A DNA stretch of 64,000 bases, from assembly GCA_951799425.1 (NCBI GenBank), contig OX637391.1, positions 14,689,051 through 14,753,050 on the forward strand. The letters are read 5' to 3'. The notes beneath the pieces were generated by a model, which saw only the letters and a list, made by a program, of their open reading frames with translations, was not told the DNA's origin and did no database searches. The stretch comes from Ilex aquifolium. Taxonomy: Eukaryota; Streptophyta; Magnoliopsida; Aquifoliales; Aquifoliaceae. Both the position numbers and the translations under genes were made by a program. The first letter of the stretch is position 1; each line of letters starts with the position of its first letter. Below are positions 32,115 to 43,830 of this stretch, piece by piece.

Positions 32115-33205
32115 ATGGCTGCCCCTGCTTCTTCTTTGTTCGAGGAGCGCACTTCCTTTGGAATCGAATGGAAGTGGCACTGTCGCTACCTATCTCCTTC
32201 AACCTTAGAGCCCTCTGATTTGAAAGCCATCCAGAAACGGTTCTTTCCTGATCTTGATTTGCCTTTGCGAATCCCTACCCCTGACGAGCCCTGCAACTAC
32301 CTTCCTCGAGGGGAAGTCTGCTTTTTCGAAGGTGCCATGGACATGGGACTTCGCCTTCCCATTCATCCGACCATAGGGCGAGTTCTTGCCTACTATGGCC
32401 TATGCCCTTCTCGCCTTTCCCCACGGGGATGGGCCGCTATGGTAAGCTTCTTCCTGTTCTGCCGCCTACATGGCATCGGCAGGTTCCCCTTTGTCTCTGA
32501 GTTTCTATACTTCTTCGAGATCGAAGAAGACGATGCCCCCTGCTTCAGCTTCTTCCGTTGGAGGATTTTTAAATTACGCCCTTTGGTTCTAGGCCTTACC
32601 TCCAATCCTGAAGGATGGTCTAAACGTTTCTTTTTTGCTTCTGGGGAGTCTTGGCGGTCCCCTAAGGATCGTTGCCGTGAAGCTAGGATTCTGCGGTCCT
32701 GGAAGAGCTTCTCTTGTATTGGTAGGTTCGAGCTGAGCTCTCTTGAATATATACTTTCCTTGAAGATATATTCTTATTATATCCCTGTTGCACAGGTCCC
32801 CTTGATCTGGATGTGCCCGAGATGATAAACATTGATGAACTGCTGCTTGTTGAGCCTAGGCCTTACTCTGAGTTGATGACGAGTGCAAACCTTTATTTGT
32901 TTGGGGCTGAGGCTACTGAATTTGAATTTTCCTCTCTTCCTTACTCTTCCTGGACCTCTTTCTCTGACTCTGACGAGGAAGGGGATTCTGACGAGGATGG
33001 GGACGCTGGTGCGAGCTCAAAGAGGCGTATGAGGGATGGCTCTTTTTCCCCTGACTCTCTGTCCACTATTTTCCTCACCCCAGCAGGTCAAAAGCTTCTT
33101 GATTCACTCTATAAGGCTGAGCAGGAAAGAGATGAGCTGAAGGAGGAGAATGCTCGCCTGAAGGAGGAAGTGGCCGAGCTGAAGTCACAACTTAAGAAGG
33201 ACTAG
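32115..33205 (+). CDS. G2 antisense gene B, two exons, open (338 aa)
   Basis: Exon 1 is 32115-32721, the intron 32722-32795 (GTAGGT...GCACAG), and exon 2 32796-33205. The split Gly codon (G/GT) keeps the frame, giving 338 residues with no stop. Residues 78-85 are GLRLPIHP, followed by VLAYYGLCPSRLSPRGW; the same block is in antisense gene A. After residue 200 come an acidic serine-rich stretch, a basic SKRRMRDG motif that could act as a nuclear signal, and a C-terminal Glu/Lys/Leu coiled coil of about 35 residues. It lies in the retrotransposon on the strand opposite gag-pol, with its 3' end facing pol across the repeat array. The family is remembered as 'putative gypsy type transposon' proteins; the biochemical role is unknown. 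Confidence 0.75.
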
Positions 33206-33492
33206 GAGCTCTACCCCCTTGTATTTCTTCTTTCTTTAATTAATGTCAAACTTTGTTTCTCCTTGCATTTCCTTGAACGCCCGTATTCTTGGACGCTTTG
33301 AATATCAGATCTTTCTTTTTGAATATGCATGTTGACGTATGAGCTGAGGGGTTCCTTCTGAATTCTATAAGCTTGTTTCAGCACATTCTTCATGTTCAGA
33401 ACACGAACGTGGATGGGAAATAGAAGATCATGTTTGCACTGACCTCAATCCTTGACTGTTGGTGTCTCCAAGAAGAGATCAGCTTTGAATTT
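33206..33492. other. G2 region between antisense gene B and the repeat array
   Basis: Noncoding. Probably the 3' end of antisense gene B; no clear poly(A) signal was chosen. Confidence 0.5.
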
Positions 33493-33956
33493 TATGAGCT
33501 TAGAAGCTTATCGTTTATGTATGAGCTGAAGAGCTCATCTTGTATTTTATAAGCTGAGAAGCTTATCGTTTATGTATGAGCTGAAGAGCTCATCTTGTAT
33601 TTTATAAGCTGAGAAGTTTATCGTTCATGTATGAGCGGAAGAGCTCATCTTGTATTTTATAAGCGGAGAAGCTTATCGTTTATGTATGAGCTGAAGAGCT
33701 CATCTTGTACTTTATAAGCTGAGAAGCTTATCGTTTATGTATGAGCTGAAGAGCTCATCTTGTATTTTATAAGCGGAGAAGCTTATCGTTTATGTATGAG
33801 CTGAAGAGCTCATCGTGTATTTTATAAGCCGAGAAGCTTATCGGTTATGTATGAGCTGAAGAGCTCATCTTGTATTTTATAAGCTGAGAAGCTTATCGTT
33901 TATGTATGAGCTGAAGAGCTCATCTTGTATTTTATAAGCTGAGAAGCTTATCGTTA
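33493..33956. repeat. G2 minisatellite, 55-bp unit, about 9 copies
   Basis: The TCGTTTATG core recurs at 33511, 33566, 33621, 33676, 33731, 33786, 33841, 33896 and 33951, exactly 55 bp apart. Each unit holds AAGCTTAT and GAGCTCAT half-palindromes (ATAAGCTGAGAAGCTTAT and ATGAGCTGAAGAGCTCAT). It is the reverse complement of the G1 array and sits in the equivalent place, between convergent gene ends. Confidence 0.95.
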
Positions 33957-34072
33957 GCTGTAGAGCTTGTTCCATACGTACTTGTTGCACATTCCTTTAC
34001 TTTGGAAATCATATAAGGATGAATAAAAGACTCGTTTATTTTTATTAAAAATCACTCCACTTCAAGTAACTC

Positions 34073-37000
34073 TTACTGAAAAAACTTCTTAAGGTGTTCG
34101 GCATTCCAAGAGTGAGGTAGGACCTTCCCTTCCTCTGTTTGCAGCTCGTAGTTTCCTGGCCTGATTACCCTTGATACGATATAGGGTCCTTCCCAATTGG
34201 GTCCCAACTTCCCATGTGTAGGATCCTTCTTCGCAAGCAGAAGCCTCCTAAGTACCAAGTCTCCAACCTTGAAACTTCTGTGCCTTACCTTCCTGTCGTA
34301 GTATCTGGCAGTTTTCCTTTGATAGATTTGTACGCGATGCAGAGCTCTGTCTCTTTTTTCATCCAGGAGATCGAGGTTCAATAGAAGAGACTCATCGTTG
34401 TGCTCAGCATCTGCAAATTCCACCCTTGGTGACTGGAGCCCCACCTCAACAGGGGCTACTGCCTCGGTTACAAAAGCTAAAGCAAACGGGGTTTCCTGGG
34501 TTGCAGTCCTGGTGGTGGTTCTGTAGGCCCACAATACTTCAGGGATGTACTCCACCCACTTGCCTTTCAAGTTTTCTAGCTTGGTCTTCAGAGCTGTTTT
34601 TATGGTTCTTGATTGTGACCTCTGCTTGTCCATTGGATTGAGGATGTGCAGGAGCTGAGAAATAGTTCTTTATCCCGAGCTCGGCACAGAAACCTTTGAA
34701 TTTTGAGTTGTCAAATTGCTTTCCATTTTCAGACACGACCGCTCTGGGAACCCCAAACCTGCAAACTATCGATTTCCAAACGAAGTTTTGGACTTTTTGT
34801 TCAGTGATTGTTGCCAAAGGTTCGACCTCTGCCCATTTGGTGAAGTAATCCACCCCTACGATAGCAAACTTGCATTGCCCCATACCGGTGGGAAGGGGTC
34901 CAAGAATGTCCAAACCCCACTGCTGAAAGGGCCATGGGCTTACCACCGAGGTTAGCAGCTCGGGAGGACAGTGGGAAACATTGGCATGCTCCTGGCAAGT
35001 CTTGCATTTTTTCACCAAAATCGGTGGCATCTTTGAGCATGGTTAGCCAATAATATCCTTGCCTTAGCGTTTTTTCTGCCAAGGCCCTAGCTCCGATGTG
35101 ATTGCCACATATTCCCTCATGTATCTCTCTGAGTATGTAATTGACGTCTTCCTCTCCCACGCATTTAAGGAGAGGTGCTGAGAATCCTCGTTTGTACAGG
35201 TTTCCTTGCAACAAAGAAAATATGACTGACCTGGTTTTTAGCTTGGAAGCGTCTTTAGCATCGCCTGGCAGGGTTCCTTTCTGCAGGTATTCCATGATGG
35301 GGTCCATCCAACTAGGCTGAGCTACGATTGGTAGCATTTCCTCTATTTCAGTGTTTACCGAAGGCTCTGGGAGGTGCTCCACTAGTATTATCCTCTCCAA
35401 GTCTTCTTGTGAGGCAGTTGCTAACCTTGCCAATGCATCTGCTCGTGCATTCTCTGCTCTGGGCACGTATCTGACCTTAACTTGTACAAACTTCTTCATT
35501 AGTTCTCGTACCTTTCTGAGGTAAAGGACCATTTTTTTGCCTCTCGCTTCGTAGGACTCCTCTATCTGCTTTACTATCAGTTGAGAGTCACTGCAGATCT
35601 CCAGCTGCTCTGCTTCCATAGAATAAGCAAGATTGAGCCCAGCGATGACAGCTTCATATTCTGCCTCGTTCTTTGAAGCCTTGAACCCAAATCTAAGGGC
35701 GTACTCGACATCTATTCCTTCTGGAGAGGTCAAGATCATTCCAGCACCGCTTCCCTGAGCATTGGCAGCTCCATCTACTAAAAGCCTCCATATGGGGAGG
35801 TCTGGTATTAAATATGTGGTCTCCATAGGCGCTGTTGCTGTGAACTCTGCGATAAAATCCGCCAAAATTTTCCCTTTGATCACAGTTCTTGGCTTATATC
35901 TTATATCAAACTCACTGAGCTCTATGGCCCATTTAACCAACCTCCCCGAGGACTCTGACTTATGCAACACTTGCTTCAACGGCTGGTCTGTTGGAACCTC
36001 GATAGTATGAGCCTGGAAATAGGGCCTAAGTCTCCTGGCTGTTGTAACCAATGCTAGAACGAGTTTTTCCATCTTTGGATATCTCTCATCTGCCCCCCTC
36101 AGAGCTCTGCTACAGTAGTAGACTGGTTGCTGAGCTCTGTCTCGCTCCCTAACCAGCGCTGCGCTCGTTGAAAAATCTGAAACTGCTAAGTAGAGAGTAA
36201 GGATTTCCCCTTCTAAAGGGCTCACCAAAACAGGAGGAGAGCTCATATAATTTTTTAGGGCTTCGAATGCTTCTTCACACTTGGTATCCCACTGGAACGC
36301 CTTCTTCAAGATCTGAAAAAATGGTTGGCATTTATCTCTTGACCTAGACACAAAACGGCTCAGGGCAGCTATCCTGCCTGTCAGGCGTTGCACCTCCTTT
36401 GTGTTGGATGGTGATTGCATTTCCACCATTGCCCTAACCTTCTCTAGGTTGGCTTCAATTCCTCGGCTGCTAACTATAAAACCCAGAAACTTCCCTGCTG
36501 AGACACCGAATGCACACTTTGCAGGGTTGAGCTTCATCTTGTATTCCTTTAGGATCTGAAATGACTCAGCTAGGTGCTCGATGTGGAGCTCTACCTTCAA
36601 TGACTTTACTAGCATGTCGTCGATGTAGACTTCCATGGATGCACCTATTTGCTTTTGGAACATCCTATTCACCAACCGCTGGTAAGTGGCTCCGGCATTT
36701 TTTAATCCGAAAGGCATGACCTGGTAACAGTACGTTCCCTGTTCAGTCACAAAGGAAGTCTTCTCTTGGTCGTTGGGATCCATCCTGATCTGGTTATAAC
36801 CTGAGAAGGCGTCTATGAAGCTAAGGAGCTCGTGCTCGGCTGTAGCGTCCACTATTAAGTCGATCCGAGGTAAGGGAAAGCTGTCCTTAGGGCATGCTCG
36901 GTTGAGGTCAGTAAAGTCGATGCACAGTCGCCATTTACCATTGGTCTTTTTGACAAGAACCACATTTGCCAACCAGGTAGGGTAGTCAACTTCCCTGATG

Positions 37001-37266
37001 GCCTTGGCATGGAGGAGTTTGCCGACCTCCTCATTTATTGCCCTTTGTCTTTCTGAAGCAAAACTCCTTCTTTTCTGTTTGATGGGTTTGCAAGTTGGGT
37101 TCACGCTTAGCTTATGGGTAATAACCGAAGAGTCAATACTTTCCATATCTTCTTGCTTCCAAGCAAACACTCCCATATTCTCCTTCAAGAACTGGATGAG
37201 GAGACCTTTGAGCTCATCGTTCAGTCTGGAACCCACATAAACGAGGTGTTCTGGCTCCCCATCAAG
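34073..37266 (-). pseudogene. G2 pol: RT, RNase H, integrase (long open RT-RH part, broken integrase)
   Basis: An 811-codon open stretch (37236-34801) covers the RT with MPFGLKNAGATYQRLV and catalytic YIDDMLVKS, the RNase H with VDGAANAQGSG and SKNEAEYEAVIAGL, and the integrase zinc module start HEGICGNHIGAR. The frame shifts near 35015 (in CKTCQEH) and again near 34603. The integrase DDE core (WGLDILGPLP, VSENGKQFDN) and the GPYIVSRVIRPGNYEL C-terminus lie in other frames. A TAG at 37267 separates pol from protease, where G1 has CAG (Gln). RT and RNase H look chemically complete, but the whole polyprotein cannot be made. Confidence 0.88.
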
Positions 37267-40200
37267 CTAAATCGATTCCAGCTCTTCTGATGGCATTGGT
37301 CTTGTTTCCATCTCATCTCTCATGTCGAGTTCATCCAACTGGATGTTCTCCACCTCCTTCCTCTTTACAGAAGCCATGTAGCATTCTCTTGCTACACGCT
37401 GGTCTCCTCGGACTGCTCCGATTCCATTTTCTGTAGGGAACTTTACGACCAAGTGATAGGCAGATGAGATTGCCTTCATGGAATTAAGGGATGGCCTTCC
37501 AAGCAAGATGTTGTATTCAGAGGGTGCATCGACCACTAGGAATTTTACGGTTGTTGTGGCTTGGCAAGGTGGGTCCCCTAGGGTGAGCACGAGTTGGATC
37601 GAGCCCAGGGGGAGCACCCTTTCCCCGGAGAATCCCAGCAAGTGAGTGTTTACAGGTTCAAGTCTCTCCCTTCCTATGTCCATCTTGTCGAATGCAGGTG
37701 CGAAAATGATATATGTCGAGCTCCCGTTATCGATTAAAACCCGATGAACGGTTCTATTAGCCACCACAGCTCGTACCACCAATGGATCATCATGAGGGTA
37801 CTGGCACTAGGGGTGTCAATCGTGTCGGGTTAAACGGTTACGTGTCGGGTTAAACGGGTGACGGGTGAAAAAATATAAACCCGTACACGACCCGTTTAAT
37901 AAACGGGTGAAAAATCTCAACACGAACACGACCCGTTTAATAAACGGGTAGCACAACACAACTCCTTTAACCCATTTAATTTTAAAATAATTATATCAAC
38001 AAATTTTAATACTCAACTTTTTTTTTACTTCTAATTGTACTTACCTCTAAAAAGAGGAATTTTTAGTCAAATCTCATAAAAAATTAGACTTGAAGACTTA
38101 AAAAAAAAACAAGAGGTCATTGCCTTTTTATAGGCAACTCAACCCTCCCCCTCTCCTCTCATTTTCCAATGTGGGACAAAAACAAAAGACATTATTTTGT
38201 CTTTGTCTTTGAAGTGCTCCCCAAATCCCCTCCTTTGTCTTTGAACTACTACTTTACTTTTTTTTTTTTATATTGATTTCTTTACTTCTTTTTTCTTGCT
38301 AATTTTTTTAAAATAATTATTAATTTATTATTATATGAATTTTATTTAAACGGGTAAACGTGTGATAAATGGTTTGATAGGTCTCACCCGAACACAACCC
38401 GTTTATTAAACGTGTTTGGCGTGTCAACCCGTTTATCACCTAAACCCGTTAAGATCTCACCCAAACCCGTTTAATTCGTGTCGATTCGTGTCGGTTAATC
38501 GTGTCGTGTCAGATTTTGACAGCCCTAACTGGCACCCCTCCAAATCAGCATCTGAAAAAGTGATTGTTGTATCTAAGCGTGGGGCTTTGGATACAGCGTG
38601 TACTTCGAGAGCTTCTTCGGCTCTGATCCGTCGGAGGTGTGCTTTCCTGGCTGAGCTGGACTCTCCGCCTCCCGCGAACCCTCCAGATATTACTCTAATC
38701 TCACCTAGAGGCTGCTGATGTGGTGCAGGTGCCTGCTGTTGGGGTGGTGGAGATGGAAAAGCTCGGTTCTGGTTGTCATGGGCTACAAAGCGACGTAACT
38801 GACCTCGCTGGATCAAGAACTCGATTTCCTTCTTTAGTTGAATGCAGTCATCAGTGTGGTGACCATGATCTCTGTGGTAATCGCAGTACTTCGTAGGGTC
38901 TCTCTTGGCCGGATCTGCCTTCATCCGAGGTGGCCATCTTAAGAACTTCTCGTTTTGGACCTCATACAGAACTTGAGATACAGCGGCGGTGAGCGGGGTG
39001 TATCGCTGAGGTCCGTATCTAGGCTGTAGCTCAGGCTGCATGGGGCCCAAGCGGTCTCTAACATTTCCTCTTCTCTTTGGGGAGCGATCTCTATCCCTCC
39101 TTGGAGACCTTTCTCGCCCCTTTTCTTTCCTTGGACTTCTGTCCCTTTTCTTCTCCTCTTTTTCCTTCTCCTTTCGTGTGGGCATACCTCCCACCTTGGA
39201 GAGGAGTGCTTCTTCACCATTTATATATTTTTCTGCTTTGGCTAATACCTCAGTCATGCTTGCTTGAGGGTTCCTCGATATAGAGAACATTAGATCCTTT
39301 GATTGCACTCCTAACCCTGCAATAAAGGTAGTTATGGCAAATTTTTCGTCTGGAACGTCTACTTTTAGTGTCTCCGAGTTGAACCTTTGGACATAAGACC
39401 TCAGGTTTTCTTGGGGCCCCTGTTTCACATTCAGTAGGTGGTAGCTCGGCTTTCTGTATATCCGGGCTCCTATAAAGTGAGATACGAAAGCTATGGAGAG
39501 CTCTTTAAAGGATGAGATCGAGGCTGGTGGGGGCCTGTGAAACCAGGCTAGGGCGGAGCCTTTCAATGTGATGGCAAAAGCTCTGCAACGTACAGGATCC
39601 TGGTATCCATGCAGCTCCATCTGGTTCTTGTAATTGTTGAGATGATCTACGGGATCTTTCGTTCCGTCAAAGACCTCTATTTGTGGCATCCTGAACTTTG
39701 GTGGGAGAGGAAAGTGTAGCACTCCAGTGGTGAATGGGGACTCGGTTTGTTGCACTAGGACATCCATTGTAACCGGAGCCTTGCTCTTTACAGCTTCCTT
39801 CATGTGGCTGAGCTCTTGCTGGATGTCTTTGAAGCATTGCTCCCAGTGCTGCTCTCTCTTGTCTTGCAGGTAAGGGAAAAAATCGTCCCTCTCACCCCCA
39901 TCGTTCTGACTTTGCACTTGCTCGTTGTGGCCATTCCTAGGGGGTTGGTAAGGAACATGCCCCCTGGTCTGGCTGCTTTCTCCTCCTTCGTTGACCTCTC
40001 TAAGGGGGTCCCAGTGTCGTTGTTCGCTATGAGGGGGATTATTCTGGCCTTCTTGGGCCGGTCGTGCCTCCTGTGGGCGTTGTATGAGCTTCGATAGCTC
40101 TGCATTTTCCCTTAGCAAGCGTTGGTTGACGAGGCGAAGGGCCTCCATCTCGTTATTAATGGGGGAATTAGTCTCTTGGATGTTCTCGGGTTGTTTGCCG

Positions 40201-40274
40201 TTGGTGGCTTCCTGCTGATCTTGCATTCGTGGTAGGTTTGTTTGACTTCTGCTCATATTTCGAGTTGTTACCAT
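37267..40274 (-). pseudogene. G2 gag-protease, split by a hAT MITE
   Basis: gag starts MVTTRNMSRSQ at 40274 and is open for about 580 codons. It includes the gag core (LKGSALAWFHRPPP), the YVQRFNSETLKVDVPDEKF block, an Arg/Ser/Glu-rich linker and the zinc-knuckle-like CDYHRDHGHHTDDC. At 38536 the frame runs into the 720-bp MITE. It resumes at 37807 with the protease region, including VLIDNGSSTYIIF, a catalytic DNGSS like other Tat elements. Removing the MITE and one 8-bp duplication would rejoin DLEGCQ to the downstream PHDDPLVVRAVV seen continuous in G1. gag alone could still be translated as a truncated product. Confidence 0.88.
37808..38527. mobile_element. hAT-type MITE, 720 bp, 8-bp TSD ACTGGCAC
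   Basis: Ends are TAGGGGTGTCAA and TTGACAGCCCTA (one mismatch). Perfect 8-bp duplications ACTGGCAC lie at 37800-37807 and 38528-38535. Uninterrupted homologous sequence in G1 (9403-9420) serves as the empty site. The interior has repeated AAACGGGT/CCCGTTT motifs and no frame. TSD size and TIR fit the hAT superfamily. Confidence 0.93.
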
Positions 40275-40317
40275 CAGTCACTGAGAGATCAACTTATTTG
40301 TAATAGGAACAGTAATT

Positions 40318-40336
40318 CCCACAGATGGCGCCAAAC
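40318..40336 (-). other. G2 primer binding site
   Basis: On the minus strand GTTTGGCGCCATCTGTGGG follows the 5' LTR. It differs by one base from the G1 and G3 sites. Confidence 0.78.
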
Positions 40337-41073
40337 TGATGGCGTAAATCTACGTGAATGAGCTATGGAGCAGGATTGATTCGTATGAACGATCTGCGTG
40401 GAGCTAAATTTTGTATCTGAGCTGTTAGGCTCGTATTAAATAATGCAGGTGGATGTTTAGGGGAATGAGAAAAGGGATGATAACACGACGGAATTATAGT
40501 GGTTCACCGGCCTGAGCTCGGCTAGTCCACTCTCTAATGGAGTTTCTGGCTCCTCCTCTTTATTGATGGAGTTGAACGTATTACAGAAAAATGGGAATCA
40601 AGGGATTAGGGTCTTTTGTGGCTCTATTGCCTCGTCCCCTTCAATGGAGGCCTAAACCCCCCTCTTATAGCCTCTTGCTTACCTCTAATCCGAATTTTCT
40701 TCCTATAATGAAGGGATTTTCCTTGTCTCTCTCTCTTCAATCCCGGAATTACCATAACTCCATTCGGTTGGCGTCCATGGTCTATATCCCGAGATCTTTG
40801 CCTTCTACCGTAGAATCCTCCTTAACCATTAGAGAGGATCTTGGTTGGTTGAGGGTTTTATGCCTTGATTCCAGCTTGGTCCCTTCTTCGGGGGTGCCCG
40901 TTGTCATCTCGCTGTCTTCTTGCCACTTTCTCCTATTCTTTTACCTGGATGAGCTCTAGTACCGGCTGGGTGAGCTCAGACCATGGCTGGATGAGCTCAG
41001 CGTATTTTACCTGCGCTCCCGAGCTGAGCTCACTTCCTAAGCTCATGTCTGGGGTTTATTTTAGGTATCATCA
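40337..41073 (-). repeat. G2 5' LTR, 737 bp
   Basis: Same length as 27380-28116 and followed by the TAATC duplication. It contains the reverse-strand TATAAGAGG-like motif seen in the other LTRs. Confidence 0.94.
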
Positions 41074-41078
41074 TAATC

Positions 41079-41697
41079 TGATTTTAAAAAAAAGCCAAAA
41101 ATTGCCAAAAATGGATTCGCCTCCACTTAGCATTCAACGATTACTGATTAGGGTTCATCTCCTTCTAATTTTCAAACAATTAGGTCATCTTGTAATTGCT
41201 TTGGAATAGTGAGGAATTTTTCACTCAACTAATATTATCTTATCAAGAAGCAACTTGAATTTTAAAAATTTAAAATAATTTGAATTTGGTGAGGTGGATG
41301 AGTCTTCTTCAATAGTCAAATTAATGAAAATTTCTCCAATTATTTTAGTAATTTGAGAGGTGCCTATCTTTGACGATTATTGATAAGTGAAAGAGATCAT
41401 AACCTACGATTGGCTTCAGCTGTCATTTTGTTTTTAACTTTTCATTTTGGAAAATTGCATGAAGTATTCAATCAACTCAAAGTTGGCACAATAGTGTAAC
41501 GGAAAAAGTGGGAGTTGTAGGCTGGAACTACAAAGAAGGCCCATGACAATATAAACTCTACAAAAAGTCTAAATAAAATGTACACATAACAACTAAATTT
41601 AAAATTCAATAGTTGAACCCAAAAATATAACCCACACATTTTGTTGCAACGGTCAAAAACTCAATGCAACAAAACAAAAACAGTAAAAACAAAACTC

Positions 41698-41741
<44 letters not shown>

Positions 41742-42616
41742 TCTCCAATTAAACACAAACAAAACTCCTCTCTCTCTCACACACGCAACTTTTCAGATTA
41801 TCATTTACAAATCTCATTTACAAATGTCGCTTTAAGTTTCAAATTTTCTTGAGCCATCCCAAATCAACTATAGTTGGACTACTTGAGATTAGAAATCAGG
41901 ATTTTTGGTATCTACTATCACAAAATCTTATTTTACATCACCAAAACGTCTACGTCATTATGCATACCCGCACCCCCCTCCCCCGCTTTCTCTCTCTCAC
42001 ATACACATATACTAATAATTATCACGTTGGTCCAACCATAACGCCTACAAGATTTCACTTTTAAATCCCAAATTTTTTAGGTGTATAATTAGTTCAAATA
42101 AAAAAAAAAATTAGATTCATAAAATTTTAGGCCCCAAACAAAGTCTTATAAAAATTTAAACCCAGCCAAAAATAAATTTAAATAGTTTGAGCTCATGAAA
42201 AAATTCAATTGGTCAACCAAACACACCACTCATATTTAAGCATTAATTCTCTCTCTCCAAAATCCAAAACTTAAAAAATCTCAAACATTTAAAATTAAAA
42301 GAAGTTTTTCAAAGTTAAAATTGATAAAATCTTCTCTAAAATCGATTATCACAAGAAAAATTAAGTGGATTAGTGATACTATCAATGTAAAATGTTATGG
42401 TAACAAAACTTAACCATAAAAATTAATAGTACTTTTAATCTCAAAAAACATGAAGAATATATAAACAATTATTAATATTAAAAATAAAAAATTTCATTTT
42501 TAATTATCATTTTAAGTCTCAAATAATCTTGAGCCGCTCTTGATACTTATTCAGATGATGACTTTCGTTTTCTCAATCTTTAGTAATAATAAAAAGGGAG
42601 TTTGGCAAGAGTGAAC
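41079..42616. other. Noncoding AT-rich DNA
   Basis: Contains a CT microsatellite and a second CT-rich stretch near 41770. No splice-consistent gene or element ends were recognised. Frames at 41641-41852 only read the microsatellite. Confidence 0.6.
41703..41737. repeat. (CT)n microsatellite
   Basis: About 17 uninterrupted CT units. Confidence 0.95.
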
Positions 42617-42619
42617 TTA

Positions 42620-42985
42620 GAACATCTCCAACCCACTCTCTATTTCTTCTCTTTTAGCTATTTTAGCTAGCCAAACACAAAATCATCTCCAACCCACTCT
42701 CTATCCCACTCTTTATTTCCCATTTCACCCAAATGGCTCTCCAAATGTGGAGAGCCATTTAACCTCTTTAAATTCTCTCTCTACCTATTTTTCTCTCTAT
42801 CTCTCTCTATATATATGTTGTACTCCGTTTATATTATTAGAAGTTAATGAAAGTTGGATGTAATAGTTAGCTAAAATAGAGAGTGTGATTGGAGTAAATT
42901 TATAAAAGTGGCTAACTAAAGTAGAGAATGTAATATTTAAATATATTTTGATTAGCTATTTTAGAGAGGTAAATTGGAGATGCTC
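42620..42985. mobile_element. Tourist-like (PIF/Harbinger) MITE, 366 bp
   Basis: Ends GAACATCTCCAA and TTGGAGATGCTC are inverted copies with one mismatch. TTA flanks both sides (42617-42619 and 42986-42988), the usual 3-bp duplication. The left part carries an internal repeat of CATCTCCAACCCACTCTCTA. Confidence 0.85.
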
Positions 42986-43077
42986 TTAGATTGGTATTCA
43001 AGTTTTAGATTGGTTCGTCAGGTATATATAATTTTTGGCTCCATTATGGGGCAAAGTTAGTAGTGAGCAGTTGGAAT

Positions 43078-43822
43078 TAGGGGTGTTCAAATTTTCGATT
43101 GGCCGCAATTTCCTATCCTACCCTACCTTACCCTACTGAACAGCTAGCCGCAAAAATCAGGTAGGAATGCGGAAGAGTTTTTGGTCTTCCCATTAGATCG
43201 GGTAGGAATGTGGAATACCCATCAATTTTCGCATTTCTACCCTACCCTACCCGCAAAAAATATATTTAACTTTTTTATATTTTTTTTAGTAATTATAAGA
43301 GTATTTGTGTGGTATAATTTATATTATAACATTGTTATTGTTATTGTTGTGGATGTTTGAGTTGCTAAAACATGGACTTGTTTTTTATGTAGGTTATATG
43401 ATTTGTAGTGAACTGGTGATCATTTATTTTTATTGGAGCAGTTATGATTTTAATGTGTTTCATATGGTTTAAACTTAAAATAATTGTTATTGTATTTGTG
43501 TAACAATTATGATGGATTGATGTTCATGCTTTCTTGTATTTTATTGTAATTGTTGTTGTAGTTGTTTTAGGTTTTAGTATTATTGATTTATTGTGTTGTT
43601 AAATTGGTGGATGTTATTTAATTGAATTGTTAAAATGATCCAAAAATTAATAGCTACAAAAGTGTTTACCCGACTTCCTACCCGATTAATCGGGTAGGAA
43701 GTCGGGTAGGAATACCACACTTGATCGAGTAGGGTAGGCCAAGAAAAAATTATTCCGCAAAGTATCGAGTAGAAAGACAAAAGACTATATTTCTTACCCG
43801 TAGAATAGGGTGAACACCCCTA
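43078..43822. mobile_element. hAT-type MITE, 745 bp, 8-bp TSD
   Basis: Inverted ends TAGGGGTGTTCA and TGAACACCCCTA are perfect. The flanks GTTGGAAT (43070-43077) and ATTGGAAT (43823-43830) match at 7 of 8 bases. Subterminal regions are rich in CTACCC/GGGTAG. It is a different family from the 37808 element. Confidence 0.88.
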
Positions 43823-43830
43823 ATTGGAAT

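Larger units (their letters stand above)
27380..41073 (-). mobile_element. G2: Ty3/gypsy Tat-like retrotransposon, 13.7 kb, with antisense genes
   Basis: Two LTRs of exactly 737 bp with TSD TAATC at 27375-27379 and 41074-41078. gag-pol runs leftward (40274 to 34073). Two genes on the opposite strand run rightward (28781-31418 and 32115-33205), and a 55-bp repeat array lies between the convergent ends. By eye about 25 LTR mismatches (3.4%). A 720-bp hAT MITE (37808-38527) sits in the gag-protease part; without it the element is about 13.0 kb. It is the same family as the G3 fragment and related to G1. Confidence 0.95.
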
